A stretch of DNA of 64,000 nt from Ascoidea asiatica (lineage: Eukaryota; Ascomycota; Saccharomycetes; Ascoideales; Ascoideaceae). Position 1 is the first letter of the stretch. Each line of letters starts with the position of its first letter. Shown here piece by piece: positions 1-13,500 of this stretch. The notes beneath the pieces are model-generated. The model had not been told where the DNA came from, made no database searches, and saw only the letters and a list, made by a program, of their open reading frames with translations. The stretch lies in assembly GCA_001600695.1 (NCBI GenBank), contig BCKQ01000003.1, positions 496,001 through 560,000 on the forward strand, read 5' to 3'. The position numbers and the translations under genes are program-made.

Positions 1-740
1 CACAAAAACCGTCCACGAACCAGAAGAAAAAGACACGAATCATGATTATTATGAAAATTTAGGATACCAAAACATTAAATACCAAGCGAACAGAACTATC
101 AGGAAATCCCAATAATCCAAATTCAAATCCAAAAAAACTGCCACTCTAAAATCTTCTTATAATAATAATGCCAAATCACAAAATGAAAAAACAAACAAAG
201 TATTAATGATAGATCTGTTGTTGGTAATCAGGGAGACAGCTCTTCTGCAGAAGATCTCACCTAATCTAGGGATACGGATGATGATTTATCGAATGAAAGC
301 GTTGTACACCTTATCGACTCAAACTAGAAACGAAATTCCACAGCTAATCGTAATTTAAAAACTACTCCCACAATTACCAAACATATGCTTAACGTTAGTT
401 GTAGAACAACTACTATAGCTAATAATAAAGCTACTCCAAAACTAACTGACTAACAAATCTAATACCAAAACAAATTATAAAGTACCTACTAAAACAGTTA
501 TTAAAGGAACTATTAAATTAAACTACGTAAGCAAATACTAAAACAACGTAATTAGGTTAAACAAGCCTTTGTTTTTCAAATGAAGTTTTCGCAGGCACGT
601 TATCCCTATACTACCCGACATTATTTAGAAAACTCACATGATCTTTCAAAAACATACTCGGTTTACGTTTTCGGAAACTAGTTAAGTGGACAATCTTCAC
701 AGAAGAAACTTAGTCACCTTCTTACTGCTTTATTGAATTA
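1..740 (+). other. possible decayed coding remnant
   Basis: No intact ORF. Parts of the plus strand read as hydrophilic, Ser/Asp/Thr/Asn-rich protein over tens of codons (for example around 200-420), but stops and frame changes break it. It may be an outer piece of the copia relic that follows or of another element. I recognise no domain, so this is a weak call based only on composition. Confidence 0.2.
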
Positions 741-2248
741 GTAAGACAAAATATACTTATTTTCCCTTTTAATTATTGAGTAAATTCACTTCAACAAAGT
801 ATTTCTCATCCATTTTTTTTCGTATTTTAAGTTCAAATTATTCCAATTAGTATCATTCTACCTTTCGTAAAATAATCAATTTGTATCCATTTACCTATTG
901 TATTCAATTTTAGATTGACTGAAGGTCAATTTTATTTTGTTTATGTATATAAATATTATACGATTTCTAATATTTTAAACAACAATTCGTTTTTGTTATC
1001 TTATTTTTTATTTTCATGCTTTTATTGAAATTTACTTTCCAATATTAACATTTCCAAGACTATTAATTCTTATTTAGTCATTTTATCGTTATACATATTT
1101 TAGATTTTCTAATTTTTTAAATAAATATTAATATTGATTTCATTGGGTAGAACCCAAGATTTAAAAGAAATTTTATACTATATGTTATTCTTATCTGTCA
1201 CTCTATTTGATGTTTACTTTAAGTCTCAAATCACAATGTAAAAATTAGTTTAATGATTACCGATTCTTATTTATTAAGTTTATCAATATAACTATGTTAT
1301 CCTTTGTAATTACTTCTAATAAATATTTCACCTCCACTGGTATTCAAATATATACTCAATTGAGGAAGAATCAATCACATTACCTTAACTTTCAATTCTT
1401 TAAAAAAAAAAAAAAAGAAAACNANAATTTAATAAATATTATTTATAATAATCCGTGAATATTAGACTAATAGATTACTTCAATTATATCAGCTCTTTTA
1501 ATCCTACCGAACATATATATTGATATTATCTGTATCAATATTTCTGATTAGCTATTTATATTGTTCATCTTCATTAATATTTTACTTTTGTTTAAATTTC
1601 AATAAAATTTAATTTCACGTATCGTTAAATTTGTCTTTCTAGACTTATTTATTCAATATCAGATCTCCGATATCTTTTGTTTCATGTTAATAAATTTAAC
1701 TGACAAATTATTTTCAAGCAAAACTCCCAAAAATTTAACTTGTTTCACTACATTTAACCAATTGCAGTAGTTTCAAATTTTATTAAAATCATAACCTTTT
1801 TTTTTCTGCTGAACAACTTGTATTAGTATCACATAAACATTTATCATAGTTAAAAGCACAATTTTCTCTAACACTTTTCTCATCCGTTTGTATGTAATAA
1901 ATTTAATTATTATTAAAAAGTTTTTGGTTTATTTTGTTTATCGATAGAGAGAATTTTCAATTTTTTTGATATTAAAGATTTTTTAGTTTGTATTTTCAAT
2001 GTCATTTATTCATTGTTTTCTAATTTTCAATAATTTATAGTGAAATTTAAATATCCTATTCTATCCCAAATAATGTTACCACTACTTCAATTAATTCAAT
2101 TAAAAATAAGACAACAAACTAATTTTTTTCAAAACAATCTTTTTTATTTTGTTCATCAATTATAATATTTTCAATTTTTATTGTTTAAATTTCATTTTAT
2201 CTATTATATGAAACTAAAGTTTCAATTCTTTAATTTTCTGGTATCAAA
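741..2248. other. AT-rich non-coding stretch
   Basis: About 1.5 kb of very AT-rich sequence with no ORF of note, no tRNA and no repeat that I can match elsewhere in the window. An A-tract around 1402-1420 is followed by two ambiguous bases (1423 and 1425), probably a sequencing or consensus problem at the homopolymer. It could include the promoter or LTR side of the copia relic, but I could not pair it with a second LTR. Confidence 0.4.
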
Positions 2249-5200
2249 ATGACTGACGGTCTTTTTGCCGGAAATTTGAATTTATCTCTAGTTGGTAAAC
2301 TAAATAATGATGATTTTGAAGAATCCATTCAATTTATTTTGAAGTTTGAAAACATAAATAATTCGGTTCCAGCTTCTTCTAAAATTCAGATTTTTTTATT
2401 CATCTCCGAAATAACCCTATCAGCCGTATTACACTCGAAAGAATTAAGGAAAATGAGATGAAACAGGTATATTTGTACTAGCACCAATTCTGGAAAAATA
2501 TCAGCTATCCATAGATCCGGAAGAGATGACATTCATTGAGGTTTAAACACAAAAAAGGACTGACAGAATTCAATTTTACAGAAATACTACCCTCAACAAT
2601 CCTATATCTCGTAAATAGCGAAATGAATTGTTCCCCAGACAATTTATCCAATCAGCTATTAACTTAATTACAAATCACATTACTTCGGATAATGATAATT
2701 CTATCAATCAAGATAATCAAATTGCCAAGTTATGTTTTGAAATCATTAAGTCTCCTTTTAAAAATTCTGATCATCTTGATACTATTGAAGATAGAATATT
2801 CTTTTTATTGAACCATTTCAATTTATTACTAAAGATCAATCTGATGTATATTTTTATGAAATGATATTCCCCTCAAAATGAACCTCTTTTAAACAGTTTG
2901 GAAGTGATAATATTAAAGAAAATGTAGACTTTTCTACTCAACAAAATGTCATAGAGGAGATTCAATTTCACAATGTGAAACTGCAAGTTTTAATCACCAC
3001 AGCTCAGTAGAAAACGTTTGCTCTAGAAGATCCTTTAAATCAGTCAGGATCCATTACTAACTTCAAATATTGAAATGACGCTCTGAAAATTAAAAATCTA
3101 TTATGGCACTAAATAGGAAAACTGTTTATTGAAATCCTTTCTTCTGATCATCAAAATTTGATTAAAGATCAAGAGACTTACATTAAATGAAGACACAAAC
3201 TCTTTTGGTAAGAATGTCTGTGGAGTGATTGATAAATATTTTATAGCAACCTATTTAAGATCTGTTAATACAGATAACCATAGCTGATATAAAGATTAAT
3301 TTGTTTCTTTAGTAGAAATTGATAATGTTAAACTTCTTGTTGAGTCCAATTTAATTTTGCAACACTTATTGAAATCCAGAAACCCAGGAAAGGATAAATT
3401 AATCATTCGAATAGTGAGTATACCAAGAAATTTTACTACCCTTTTAAAATGCAAATTCAACTTCTTTAGGTTGAAATGTCATTTCATAATCCCCATCCAT
3501 CAAAAGATTAAAATTATCTCCTTCAAATGATAATTCTAAACTTTAGCTCTAACTAATAAATGAAACTCAACTGGCAATAATTGCTGTTCCACTGATCATT
3601 TGAAGGGCATGTTTTTTCTTGTTTTGAAATTATGGTCCAGAAGTTTTTGCTCTTCGTTTAAAAACTACTCCTGATGATGAGCTTTGTGAATCTTATTCTG
3701 AAGGTTCGAAGATATTCACCAATAGTAAAATTTTTAAACATCATTATTTTCTTTGTCCCATATTTCTTAATTATTCAACTAAATTTCATCAAGTATTGGT
3801 TTATTATAAAATGGCTCCTCATAAATCTTTCTTTGTTGAGTTATTAGATAAATATTTTGTTTTTCTAATGAATATTTTTGAAAGGACTACATGAACAAAA
3901 AAATGTGAAACTTTTTTGAAACAATTTTGATTCCTTAAAGTTTCAGATATTAATAGTCCTTATAAATGTAATAGTACCATTTTTCAGCTAGATTCAATAA
4001 AAATTTGAAGAGATGTTTTGGATGATCTTCCGGAAGGAAAATACACTTTCCTCTCTCCAAATTAAAAAAATCTTTCTTTATGACAATTATAAAAGGCAAT
4101 TCAGGTGTAGTAATATTAAACTAACTTTTGATCCTACTTTCAAATATTTAAATTTTTGAAAATTGAAAATTAAATACAATCAGAGTTCTAAAATTAGTTT
4201 TTCTTCAATTTTTTTTTAAAAAACATGTTGTGTTACCAAAGACTTTATCTTCTTCTATCAATAAATATCTTTCTCTGGAAAATCCTTTTAAATTTTTAGG
4301 AGTTGCTATGGTCCGAAGAATAGATGCGTTTCCTTTTTAATTTCCTGATATCAGTGAACCTATTCCCAAAATTAATATTTCTGAAAATAATTATTCTTTT
4401 AAGGTTAACGAAAAGGTTAATATTGATGATGATATTCATTTTCAAAATTCACCTCTTCCTAAATCTACTGATATATATTATTTAACTGATGAAATTCTTA
4501 CTGTAATTGATTTTAATAAAGCATACCCATTATGAGGGAAAAAGAGTATTCAGATAGTTTTTTAAATTAAAGTTCACAGCTACTTGTAATAATAGAATGT
4601 TTAGTATTCGTGCAAAACTTAATTACTCTTTACAGTTCCATAAAGATTTATTTGCCTTCGAGGAAAATTCAAACCGTCTCAATTTCATTCTCGATCTTGA
4701 TTTTATTTTTCAGGTTTAGGTAATCAAACAGTTTACTAAAAAAAGTGAGCAAAATTATTTGAAATCTTCAAGCTAATCCTGTGTATAATTCTTTCGCTGG
4801 TTTGTAGTATTGTGTGTATGCTTGTGGAAAAATGGTTCACAATTGAGTTTCGGTCAATCCTTATGCTAATATGTTCACTGATATCTTGTTTTAACATCTA
4901 ATTTATAAATTAAAACAACTTAATGCTGCAAAACACATCTTTGAAAATGGATCGAAATAGTTTAAATTATCCTATAAGCCTCCAATTGTATTTCCTGGTA
5001 AAAATGCTTCAATTTTTTGTGAAAAATAGGTTGTAAGTTTTAACTAATTAAAAACTTCTCTTAACCATACAATTCAATGTGATGTTGTATCTAATTCAAT
5101 GCTCCCTATTCTTCGCAAAAAATATGGTAATATTATTTATACAGATGAATATAATAAATACAATACAACCAGTTCAATGTTATTTCGAATTGTTTTATGT

Positions 5201-8090
5201 GACCAAATTTCTATTCGAGGTAATTTCAATATTAAAAATCTTTCAACACAACCTAATCTTTACAATAATAATAAAACTTTTTGAACTAATCATACAATGC
5301 TAATGATAGCGACTCATTTTGTGATTTTACATGAAGTTCCAACTCCTGTAAAAGTGTTAATAATGCTAATAAAAGCAAGAAACCTTATTACAGCATGAGG
5401 GCCTTCTAACATGAATTCGTTAAAATGTATTGATTCTATTAAACAGCCTAAACTAAATAATAACTGTGAATTGAATTTAACAAATTGTTTTTCAATAGTT
5501 TTACATTCAGGTTCCGATCTCAGCGTAACCTAAAGTAGTTATATATTGCATAAGCACATATCACTTAAATGTGAAAAATTAAAACTGTTTACAATTACTC
5601 TCATTATCCTAAACGCTTAATTGGCAAACGTGATATGATTGGATATATTATAGTTAGTAATAAAATTATTAAAATCGCCTTCTCCAATCTCTACTATTCT
5701 CCTCGTGGATCTGATACTGTTTACTCCTCTTCAACATTGTCTTATTCTAGGGTTGAAAACGGTTAAATTTGGTCTTGAATGTTAGATATGTTGAAAATAA
5801 AATCAAATTGATCATTGCTAATTGTCGGATAAACAATACTTCCACTTGTTTTGGAATTGGTCTTTTTAAATCTTATAATTCTTGGTCAAATAATTTCTTT
5901 CAAACAAAATTGAAACTTTAGGAGTAACACTTTAAAAAATAATTTACAATTTCATCAAAATTTCACTCATATTCCTCTCAATACCATGATAAAACTTACT
6001 AATTCTAATGCCACTAACCATAAAAATCTTAAAATTTATAAAAATGATTTTACCTGTGATTTATATTCAAGGAATAATACTAATGATAAATTTGCATCCA
6101 AGTCAAGATTTGTTGCTGCTAAACGTAATTAAATCATTCAAGTTGATGGTTTAGGTCCTGTTATTCTTATAAGTATTCACAGGTTATAAATATATTTTTC
6201 TTATTCTGTTTAAATTTACAAACTTTATTTAAGCTAAACCGAGACAATATGAAAAACAATCTGACATATATTTAGCTGTTTATTGAAACCGATTTCCAAA
6301 AAATATTTCAATACAAAGCAAAATTTTTAATCATAGATGCAGGTGGAGAATTTGTTAGCAATTTCATTACTCAAACACTTTTCGTGGATGGAACTGATCA
6401 ATTATAGATTGCTGGTTATAGAACTATTTAAAATGAATCAGCGGCAAGAACTAATAGACCCTCGTTTTCAATCCGTAGAACGTTATTGCTATCTGGCTAC
6501 CTAATTCATTATGAGAATTTGTTGTATTTTTTCAATGGCCATACATAACAAATCATTTTATAACAATATTAATATTTCTCCTCCTGAACTGCATTATAAC
6601 TATAAACCTTCCATTAATAAATTCTTTGAATTTGGTCCTCTAATTTCTTCAAAAAAAAAAGGTTTTACTCCATTACAAAGATGAAAACGTTCTAAAGAAG
6701 AAACAGGAAATTACCCTCCTGAACATGGATTTCAGTTTCGCACATAAATTTATATGTTCATCTAATGAAAATTAATATTAGTGAGGTAATAACTCAAAAC
6801 AGCACACCAAAATTATTGAAGTATTGTAACATAAGATTAAATTGGAATTAAATTGAAATTATCCCTAGCTCCCAATTCAGAAAGAAATGCAATTAATTCA
6901 TTATCTGCTGATAATAAAGATTTTCAACCTCCTATAAAACTTCCATTTAAAAATTGATTACTTCGCAAATAAAGGTTATTCTCCTGGCTATAAATTTAGG
7001 ATTTCATATAATGCAACTAATAATTCCTCAAAAAATATTATTTATAATAGGGGTAACTCTATACTAAACACTATTAAAAAAGATTTCAACAATAGATCTA
7101 GTTCCCCTGTTAACACGATTGCAAATGGATCTCCAATTTCCTTCCCTCAGAAACCGTCTAAAAGTTGTTCTACTAAACAAGTCACTTTCAATTCATCTGG
7201 ATCTATACAATTACAAATAAAACATCACTAAATCAAAATAAAGCTCCTTCATAAAATTCAATTCAAAATAAAACAAATACTTTTATTATAAATTTTTGAA
7301 AAATTCAAATAATTCGATTTTTAAGGAATCAACTTCATCCCCTAATTCAGCTTTCTCAGTAATTTGTCCTGTTAAAAACGTGTCGTTCAACTCCAGCTTT
7401 GGTCCTGAAATTTTTTTTTAAGCTAAGCAAAATTCTTTCTTTAATTCGATTGAAAAAGGCAAAATGTAAATCTGAGTTGGATAATTTTAATTTTAAATTA
7501 TCTAGCTAAAATTCTTTCACACGTAATACATCTTCCTCATATGATCATTTAATATCCTCTCATAAAGTTTCTGTTTTCACCATAAATAATAATTTTGAAG
7601 CCCCGCATTCTATGAAACCTTCACCACTGACTGAAAATTCTACTTCCACTGCTGCAAAATATATTTCAAATACAATTTGTAACCAAAATGGTTCTAGATC
7701 TTTCATAGTGTTTTTATATTTAATAAAGAATTAACCACTGTTGAGCTTAAACCGACTCTTAATTACGACACTACTTTGTTAACTGAAGTTTCCCTACTAA
7801 ATTTAAAAAAAATGGTCGTTAAATACCTATTAAATTCGGAATATAGCCGAAAAAATCTATGTACTGTATGTAATACAAACTATGAAAACACAGATAAAAA
7901 TACTTGAAATTTTCAAATTCCAGATTATCATTGAAAATGATCGTTCTCTTTTAACTGCTACTTCTCTTGAACAAAATTTTTTCAAAGATATCAATCAAAT
8001 AATTTACATTAAATTGTGACTACTGCTGGAAATTTCCCTTCATTTTTCAAAATCTAATATATAAATTTTACTTACTTACAAACTATCTAC
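2249..8090 (+). mobile_element. decayed Ty1/copia retrotransposon relic
   Basis: A long plus-strand relic broken by many stops and frameshifts. The order is gag-like N-terminus (2249-2461, beginning MTDGLF), a long degenerate middle, a protease/linker-like part near 5500-5760 (LHSGSDLS, later KRLIGKRDMIG), then integrase. Integrase shows DAGGEFVSN near 6340-6365, an NESAARTNRPSF-type motif near 6440-6470 matching the Q/N-G-x-A-E-R-x-N-R-T block of copia integrases, and SPPELHYNYKPS followed by FEFGPL near 6580-6640, the usual tPyEL...KP...FG block. A Ser/Asn-rich linker follows to about 8090, where the sequence changes to a family B repeat; no reverse transcriptase is seen. LTRs were not found. 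Family assignment is firm for the integrase part; exact ends are not. Confidence 0.8.
6120..6720 (+). pseudogene. copia integrase core, degenerate
   Basis: Conceptual reading in shifting frames gives the copia integrase order: a D-x-x-GP block near 6140-6165 (VDGLGPV), the second catalytic Asp in DAGGEF, then the block that normally holds the catalytic Glu, in which Glu appears to be lost (SAARTNRP where A-E-R-x-N-R-T is usual). Several stops and frame changes lie inside it, so it cannot make an active enzyme. The catalytic assignments come from knowledge of the family, not from an alignment. Confidence 0.7.
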
Positions 8091-8159
8091 TTATCATTTA
8101 ATGCGCGCTAATCGATGATGTAAAAAGAATACTAAATAAATTCAATAAAAAAATAAGCT

Positions 8160-9034
8160 GAAATCAATTCCGTGCATAACAATTCTGGTTCCTAAGGGTC
8201 CCGGACAACTGTCAATAATTCTCGGTGATTCCAAAAAGTCCCAGAATGCCCTCTAGAATCAGGATCGGAAATAAGTTTACCTTGTGAAAAGTGTTTTAAA
8301 ATTTGCTTAAAAATCGATTGAACTTCCCATTTGAACTTTACCATAGCGCACACGATCGACCTACTTATGATTGGGGTAGACAATCAAACTAGTTGGCAGG
8401 ATTAACCTTCAAACGTGAAGTCTGGACTCAGAATCAATTCTCAAGGGACTAGCTACACTAAGCTCCTGTTAATTCCAAAAAGATTGGGTATACCGAGTGA
8501 AAATTATACCGTGATTCACATGAAAGAAAGCGTACCCAATGCAACCATACCGAAGACCTCCGTGCGCCGATCCTACTGTCGCTCGCAATTAACATCTATC
8601 CGGATAGGCGCTGAATCTTGACAGCTCTTTTATTCTTCGCGTAGAAACAGACTTAGCCTGGATGTGATCTTAAAGATTTTACGTGTACGGCGGGTGCCAG
8701 TCTCAGGATTGTTGGTGGATTGCACCCCGCACCTCAACTAACTCCAACTGTCCTATGCCAAGTGCCTAGACTATGATACGATGTTCGAGTCTGTGCGTAC
8801 CGGACCAAGACTCATACAACGTTATGTGCGTTCATGTACTCTTCTTGAAACTTTTTGCTTGTCTATGCAACAATATGTACATTTATGCCTAATTATGCAG
8901 TTTTGCATAATTGTAGCTAATGTATGCACGTTATTGTACAACACATTATTCTGTTACCGCTACTAAAGATACGTGTCTTTCAGACTTTCACCATCTATGG
9001 TGTTAGTACCAATATATGCCCTAGCGTATATATA
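8160..9034 (-). repeat. family B repeat, copy B1
   Basis: About 875 bp, GC-richer than the flanks. Read on the minus strand it starts near TATATACGCTAGGGCATATA at 9034 and ends near GGAATTGATTT at 8160. The head contains GGTACTAACACCATAGATGG, matching the heads of B3 and B4. The tail contains a CAAGGTAAACTT block and a GGGACCC block near the end, as in B3 and B4. ORFs over it are not conserved between copies, so it looks non-coding. It could be a solo LTR or a non-autonomous element; no target duplication was established. Confidence 0.7.
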
Positions 9035-9294
9035 AAAGTGTATTATTTCAAATTTTTTTTATCCCTCGGGATAGTTGTTTCCTATTTGTCGTTTATTAAC
9101 GTTTGCAAACGTGCGGTTCAAAGCAGCAGTGTAGTTGAGCAGACTTAATGAATTAACTTTCAATATGGTTTCGGGATTTTGTTTTTAGTTATAAATTGCG
9201 TTTTGATGTGGAAATATTTTTTCAGAAATATACTACTCTGACAGCACTTTTTTGATATGTTGTTATAATTACTAATTTATGCCTGGATGTCAAT

Positions 9295-10297
9295 GTAATA
9301 CCACGTGAGGTGATATAGTGTAGAGGCACAGGCCTGGAGCTATAAAGTTGGCCCACGGGCTAGTAGTCCAAGGGGATAAGGCCTTGTACCTATTATGACT
9401 ACGGGACAAAGAAATGCTTCTTGGGATACAGTCTCGGCGATAGTATTCTTTTAAGGCCAAGCACTGGGCGTCAATAGTCCCGCGGTACTGGTTTACACGT
9501 TCGTAATCACGTATTCACAGCCGACGCGTGACCCTTAACAGTGAATATGCATTGCCTACATACATGTTAGATGTAACATGGAGATACTTGAAGTATCCTC
9601 CAGGTACAATGCTCCATGACATTGGTCAGATCCACTGGCCTCGTCCCGGTTAGGTAAGTGATTATGTAATCAGGAAGACCGGAACTTGATTGCGGTATAC
9701 TCAAAGAATTCGGATATACGGACAGCTTANAGGCCAGGTTTCATATTCCACTTAAAATTGTGCGAAGTAATTATTAGTTCCTAGCTTTCTCTGCGTAACA
9801 AATAGCAGTTTGTAGAACAGGTGATGGCTTGAAATGCATAACCGTTTCTAGAGAACAAAGTGAAGTCATGGGCATGATGAAGGGTAATTTATTACTGATT
9901 AGCTAGCAGAGGTTGATTGGCTACTCGCACAGCCGAATGTGGCAACTGACAGAAAATGCCCTTGAAGGTTGTATCAAACAGAAATTCTACTTGTATCTTC
10001 TATCAAATTGTATGTGGACAACACTAACTTGTAGTTTGAGATTATAAGACGTAATTTCAACCCCAAATAGTACAGGTAGGAAGTGATGCTCTCCTTGATT
10101 TTGGACTTCCCAATAGCAACCGTTTTGCTATAGCTATGGCAAATAGCTAGCAAGATCTATAAGTTATATTTCTTGCAGATCAAGGTCCAAAGTAATATAT
10201 ATACAACTTGATTTCTCAATATTTTTTTATAAATTTTTACATAGAGATTATGGACATAACTGAATATCAATTCTAATAATAAAAATAATATTCATCA
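9295..10297 (-). repeat. family A repeat, copy A1 (left arm of large inverted repeat)
   Basis: About 1,003 bp. On the minus strand it runs from TGATGAATATT at 10297 to a GTGGTATTAC terminus at 9295. It is almost base-for-base the reverse complement of A4 (31435-32443): for example the stretch at about 9965-10130 differs by one base from its partner. Divergence is greater at the 9295-9370 end. It contains one ambiguous base at 9730. It has no plausible gene. The TG start and possible CA end are LTR-like, but an internal region was not found. Confidence 0.85.
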
Positions 10298-10334
10298 AAA
10301 TATTAATCGTGGGAAGGGATATCCTCTTTCATTT

Positions 10335-10523
10335 CAGGCAGCAAATAACAAGCCATATGCAATGCGTATGGAAAAGAGCTAGCAAGATTTAGCAGATATT
10401 TTTATTGCTGATCAAGCTGCAGATTACTACAAATTGATGTTGATTTCTCAATATTTTTCTATAAATATTTATAGTGAGATTATGGAAATAAATAAATATG
10501 AGTCGTAATAAGAATATTCAACA
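10335..10523 (-). repeat. family A fragment, copy A2
   Basis: A partial tandem copy of the A head lying directly beside A1 in the same orientation. It shares GAGCTAGCAAGAT, TTGATTTCTCAATATTTTT and GAGATTATGGA with A1. On the minus strand it starts TGTTGAATATT at 10523, which with A1 and A4 suggests TGNTGAATATT as the family's 5' end. Confidence 0.65.
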
Positions 10524-13500
10524 AAACACACTATGTATCTAAAGGGGGAACTATATTTCAATGGTTGGTAAAGGTCTAATTTAGGTGAATTAAGTTAAAT
10601 GTTTTGGTCCTTTGTAAGCACATTAACATAAAAAACCATAAATACCACTCATATGGAAAATAGTGGAACTGAATTAGGAAATAAAAGTATTTTCACAATA
10701 AAAATAAGTTGATACTGTGAGAAAAATGCCTGTACCATATACAAGTTTAATTAGTTGTTCTTTTACTACTATCGTAAATACAATCTCCCCGAACACTTAT
10801 CTGCCAATATGCTATTGAAAGTTTCTGGAATAACAATTCATAATTTTTGGGAAGTAACATTTGTTGTTTTAATTGAATTAAAGTCAATCCTAGATTGGGC
10901 TGTGGACCAATTAATTATAGACATTTGTAGAATACTCCAAATTGACAGAACCTATTGGAATACAAGACAAAAAAAAAGTTTGGAATAGAACTAAGGCGGC
11001 TCAAGCAACCTAAATACGGTTCAAAAGTTTAGCAAAACCTTTTTAAAAATTCATTTGACAAACGCAAAAAAATTCACCGTCGTAAAGATTTAAGTATAAT
11101 AACATTAATTTAATTGTGAAATCGTTTACTGAGTTTGATAACCAAGCGTGAACTGTGCTCTCGGTTAACTGATAATTAATAATTTGGTTAATAAAAATAA
11201 AATAGCTAAAGCAACATTAACAGATAACGAGAGTAAACATGAACTTAAAAATTATTATCAGATATTTTTCTTTTGTTTTTATCTGAAAAATTGATAAAAC
11301 TAGTCAGACAGGCAGTCGGTAACTATATTACTAATAATGCTGTTTCGATTTGCTTCAATAATAATTGGATAATAGTAAAAATAATAATTGTGAGGGGAAA
11401 GTGGGCTTCGCAGTCAAACAGTGGCCCAACGATTTCTCTGGGGAAAATTTTCCAATGGCAGTAACTCACCGTTGCCCAAAAACTCAATTCATAGTTGATT
11501 AAGCACTGTCGTTCAGGAATGGCTACAACCTGATCAAGGATGAAAAAAAATCACATTTACATCAAATCCTTTCAACAAAGTTAGATTTCCGAACTCGGAA
11601 CCCCTATTTCAGGTCATTCTACCACGAAGTAGGCATTCAGCCTGTGAGGTGGTCGAGGGTACTACTAAATAGAAAACGTATTTTGTCAACAAGCTTTTGA
11701 ACGATGGTGATGCTGGCACCCGATACACCAAAACTGGGTTTCTATTCTAATAATAAAGGCCTGGATCTGCATAAACTTATTCCTTGGAATAAATGGAACA
11801 GGAGTAGTTTAGGGGAAGTTTATTTGTTTCAATTAAAGATGTATTTACCAGTTTATAAGGCAAGTCCATCCAGCCACTTTTCTCTCTTTTGTTACTGTGC
11901 TTATGAGTAATCCAACGTGAACTAACTACCGGTAAACATTTTCTGCCGAAGCGCAACACGGATCGTATTCGGAGATATGTAAACATTCAGCAATGGTATT
12001 TGCTCCTGGTGGTATATTCCCATCATCGCAACTTGATGCACACAAAAAACGGTGGCATCAAATAGTATTCTTGCGCAAAAGGGTACAGGTACAACAGTTC
12101 TTAAACTTGGTAGGTATTAGCTTCCTGAAAGAACGAGGTGCTCAACCGTGTTTGGCTATTTTGAAAACTAGTCGAATTAGAAAACTGAAATTTATTGTTA
12201 GAAAACCCAATGGAAAGTTGAAAAACTTGGTGGTATTCCTTCAGTTTACTGCACAACGCCATTTTAGACTGGCGGGGAAAATAAGTTGTCAAACAATTCC
12301 CAGAATTTCAACCATTCAGATGTTCTATACGAATGGACCATAACGTTTAAAACCAATCTTTAAACATTTATTTCCAACCTTTCAAGTACTGATGCCACCC
12401 ACATATTAAAGTTCTTGAAATAGTTTTCTTTTGTGAAATAAGTTAGTATTGGTTGTTAAAAACTTTGTATTATTACGTAGTATTGTGTGGTAGCATTGAT
12501 TATGTTTTAGTACCTTGTGCAACTTTTCTTGAAAATATATATTATTGATATAAATAGTTCTTGTAGTAAATTATATAGTTTTAGATTTTAATTATGTGCA
12601 GATAGATCCAACAAAATATCAGATTTACTGATCCTTAATTTATGTAGAACTTCTGTTAGAGTATATTGCTGCACATATCTCCGTCGTGATCGATGCTTTT
12701 CCGAGTTTATTTTTAACACTAGAAGTGGAGAAACTAAATGTTAGCGTGCATGTGACCAGTGTTTTCTTAATAAGGTCATAGAAACTTTTTTGTTGGCCTC
12801 AAATAGTTTAAAATTCAGGTTTTTTTCTAGGATAAATTAAAAAAATCTTGAAAGAAACAAAGCCTTACAAAGAGAACAACTACAAAAGTCACAAATGTAA
12901 TATCTCTCAAGGGTCGGATGGCGCTGGCTGGGTTATTTGCTTGTAGCCTCTGAGTAAGCCTTATATAGTAAGGCTGGGAAGATCATCCGTACTCGGGAGC
13001 TCTCTAGCCACAAAATGTGGGCAATATCATTTTTTCCCTCCAAAAACCCATAAGGTTGACTTTTCATATTGACCAAGCAAATAATTATTCTTATATTTAT
13101 TTTGTCCTAACCTCCTTAAGTAGCAAGCATCAAGCTATATTTGATTTAGCATTCAATATTATACATATTCACCTTAATGACCTTTCGGTATACATTAAGC
13201 TAATATAATATTAATGTAAAAACCAGTCAAATATTTAAATTTTTTACCAGGCTCTGTTAGGTAATAGTTTTGTAAGTAAAAAAACAAAATTGGAAACCTG
13301 ATTATTATGAAATTGCAGAGAACCCATAAGATTGAAGACACATTTGAGGGTAATCAATCATTTAATGAAGCTAGTAATTGAAAGGTAGGTTAGCAAGTAA
13401 TCTAAGTTGTTATTAGCCCAAAGTTCTTACCCGCACTTTAAGTTTTCATGAGACTTTCAAAACCAAATTTACCAATACGGGTCTAGCTACAGTAAGATTG

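Noticed and set aside
10755-10988. 77-aa ORF with ELKSILDW, faintly like a Piezo-channel block
   Set aside because: Too short, isolated in decayed DNA, and one motif-like word is not enough to name a family.
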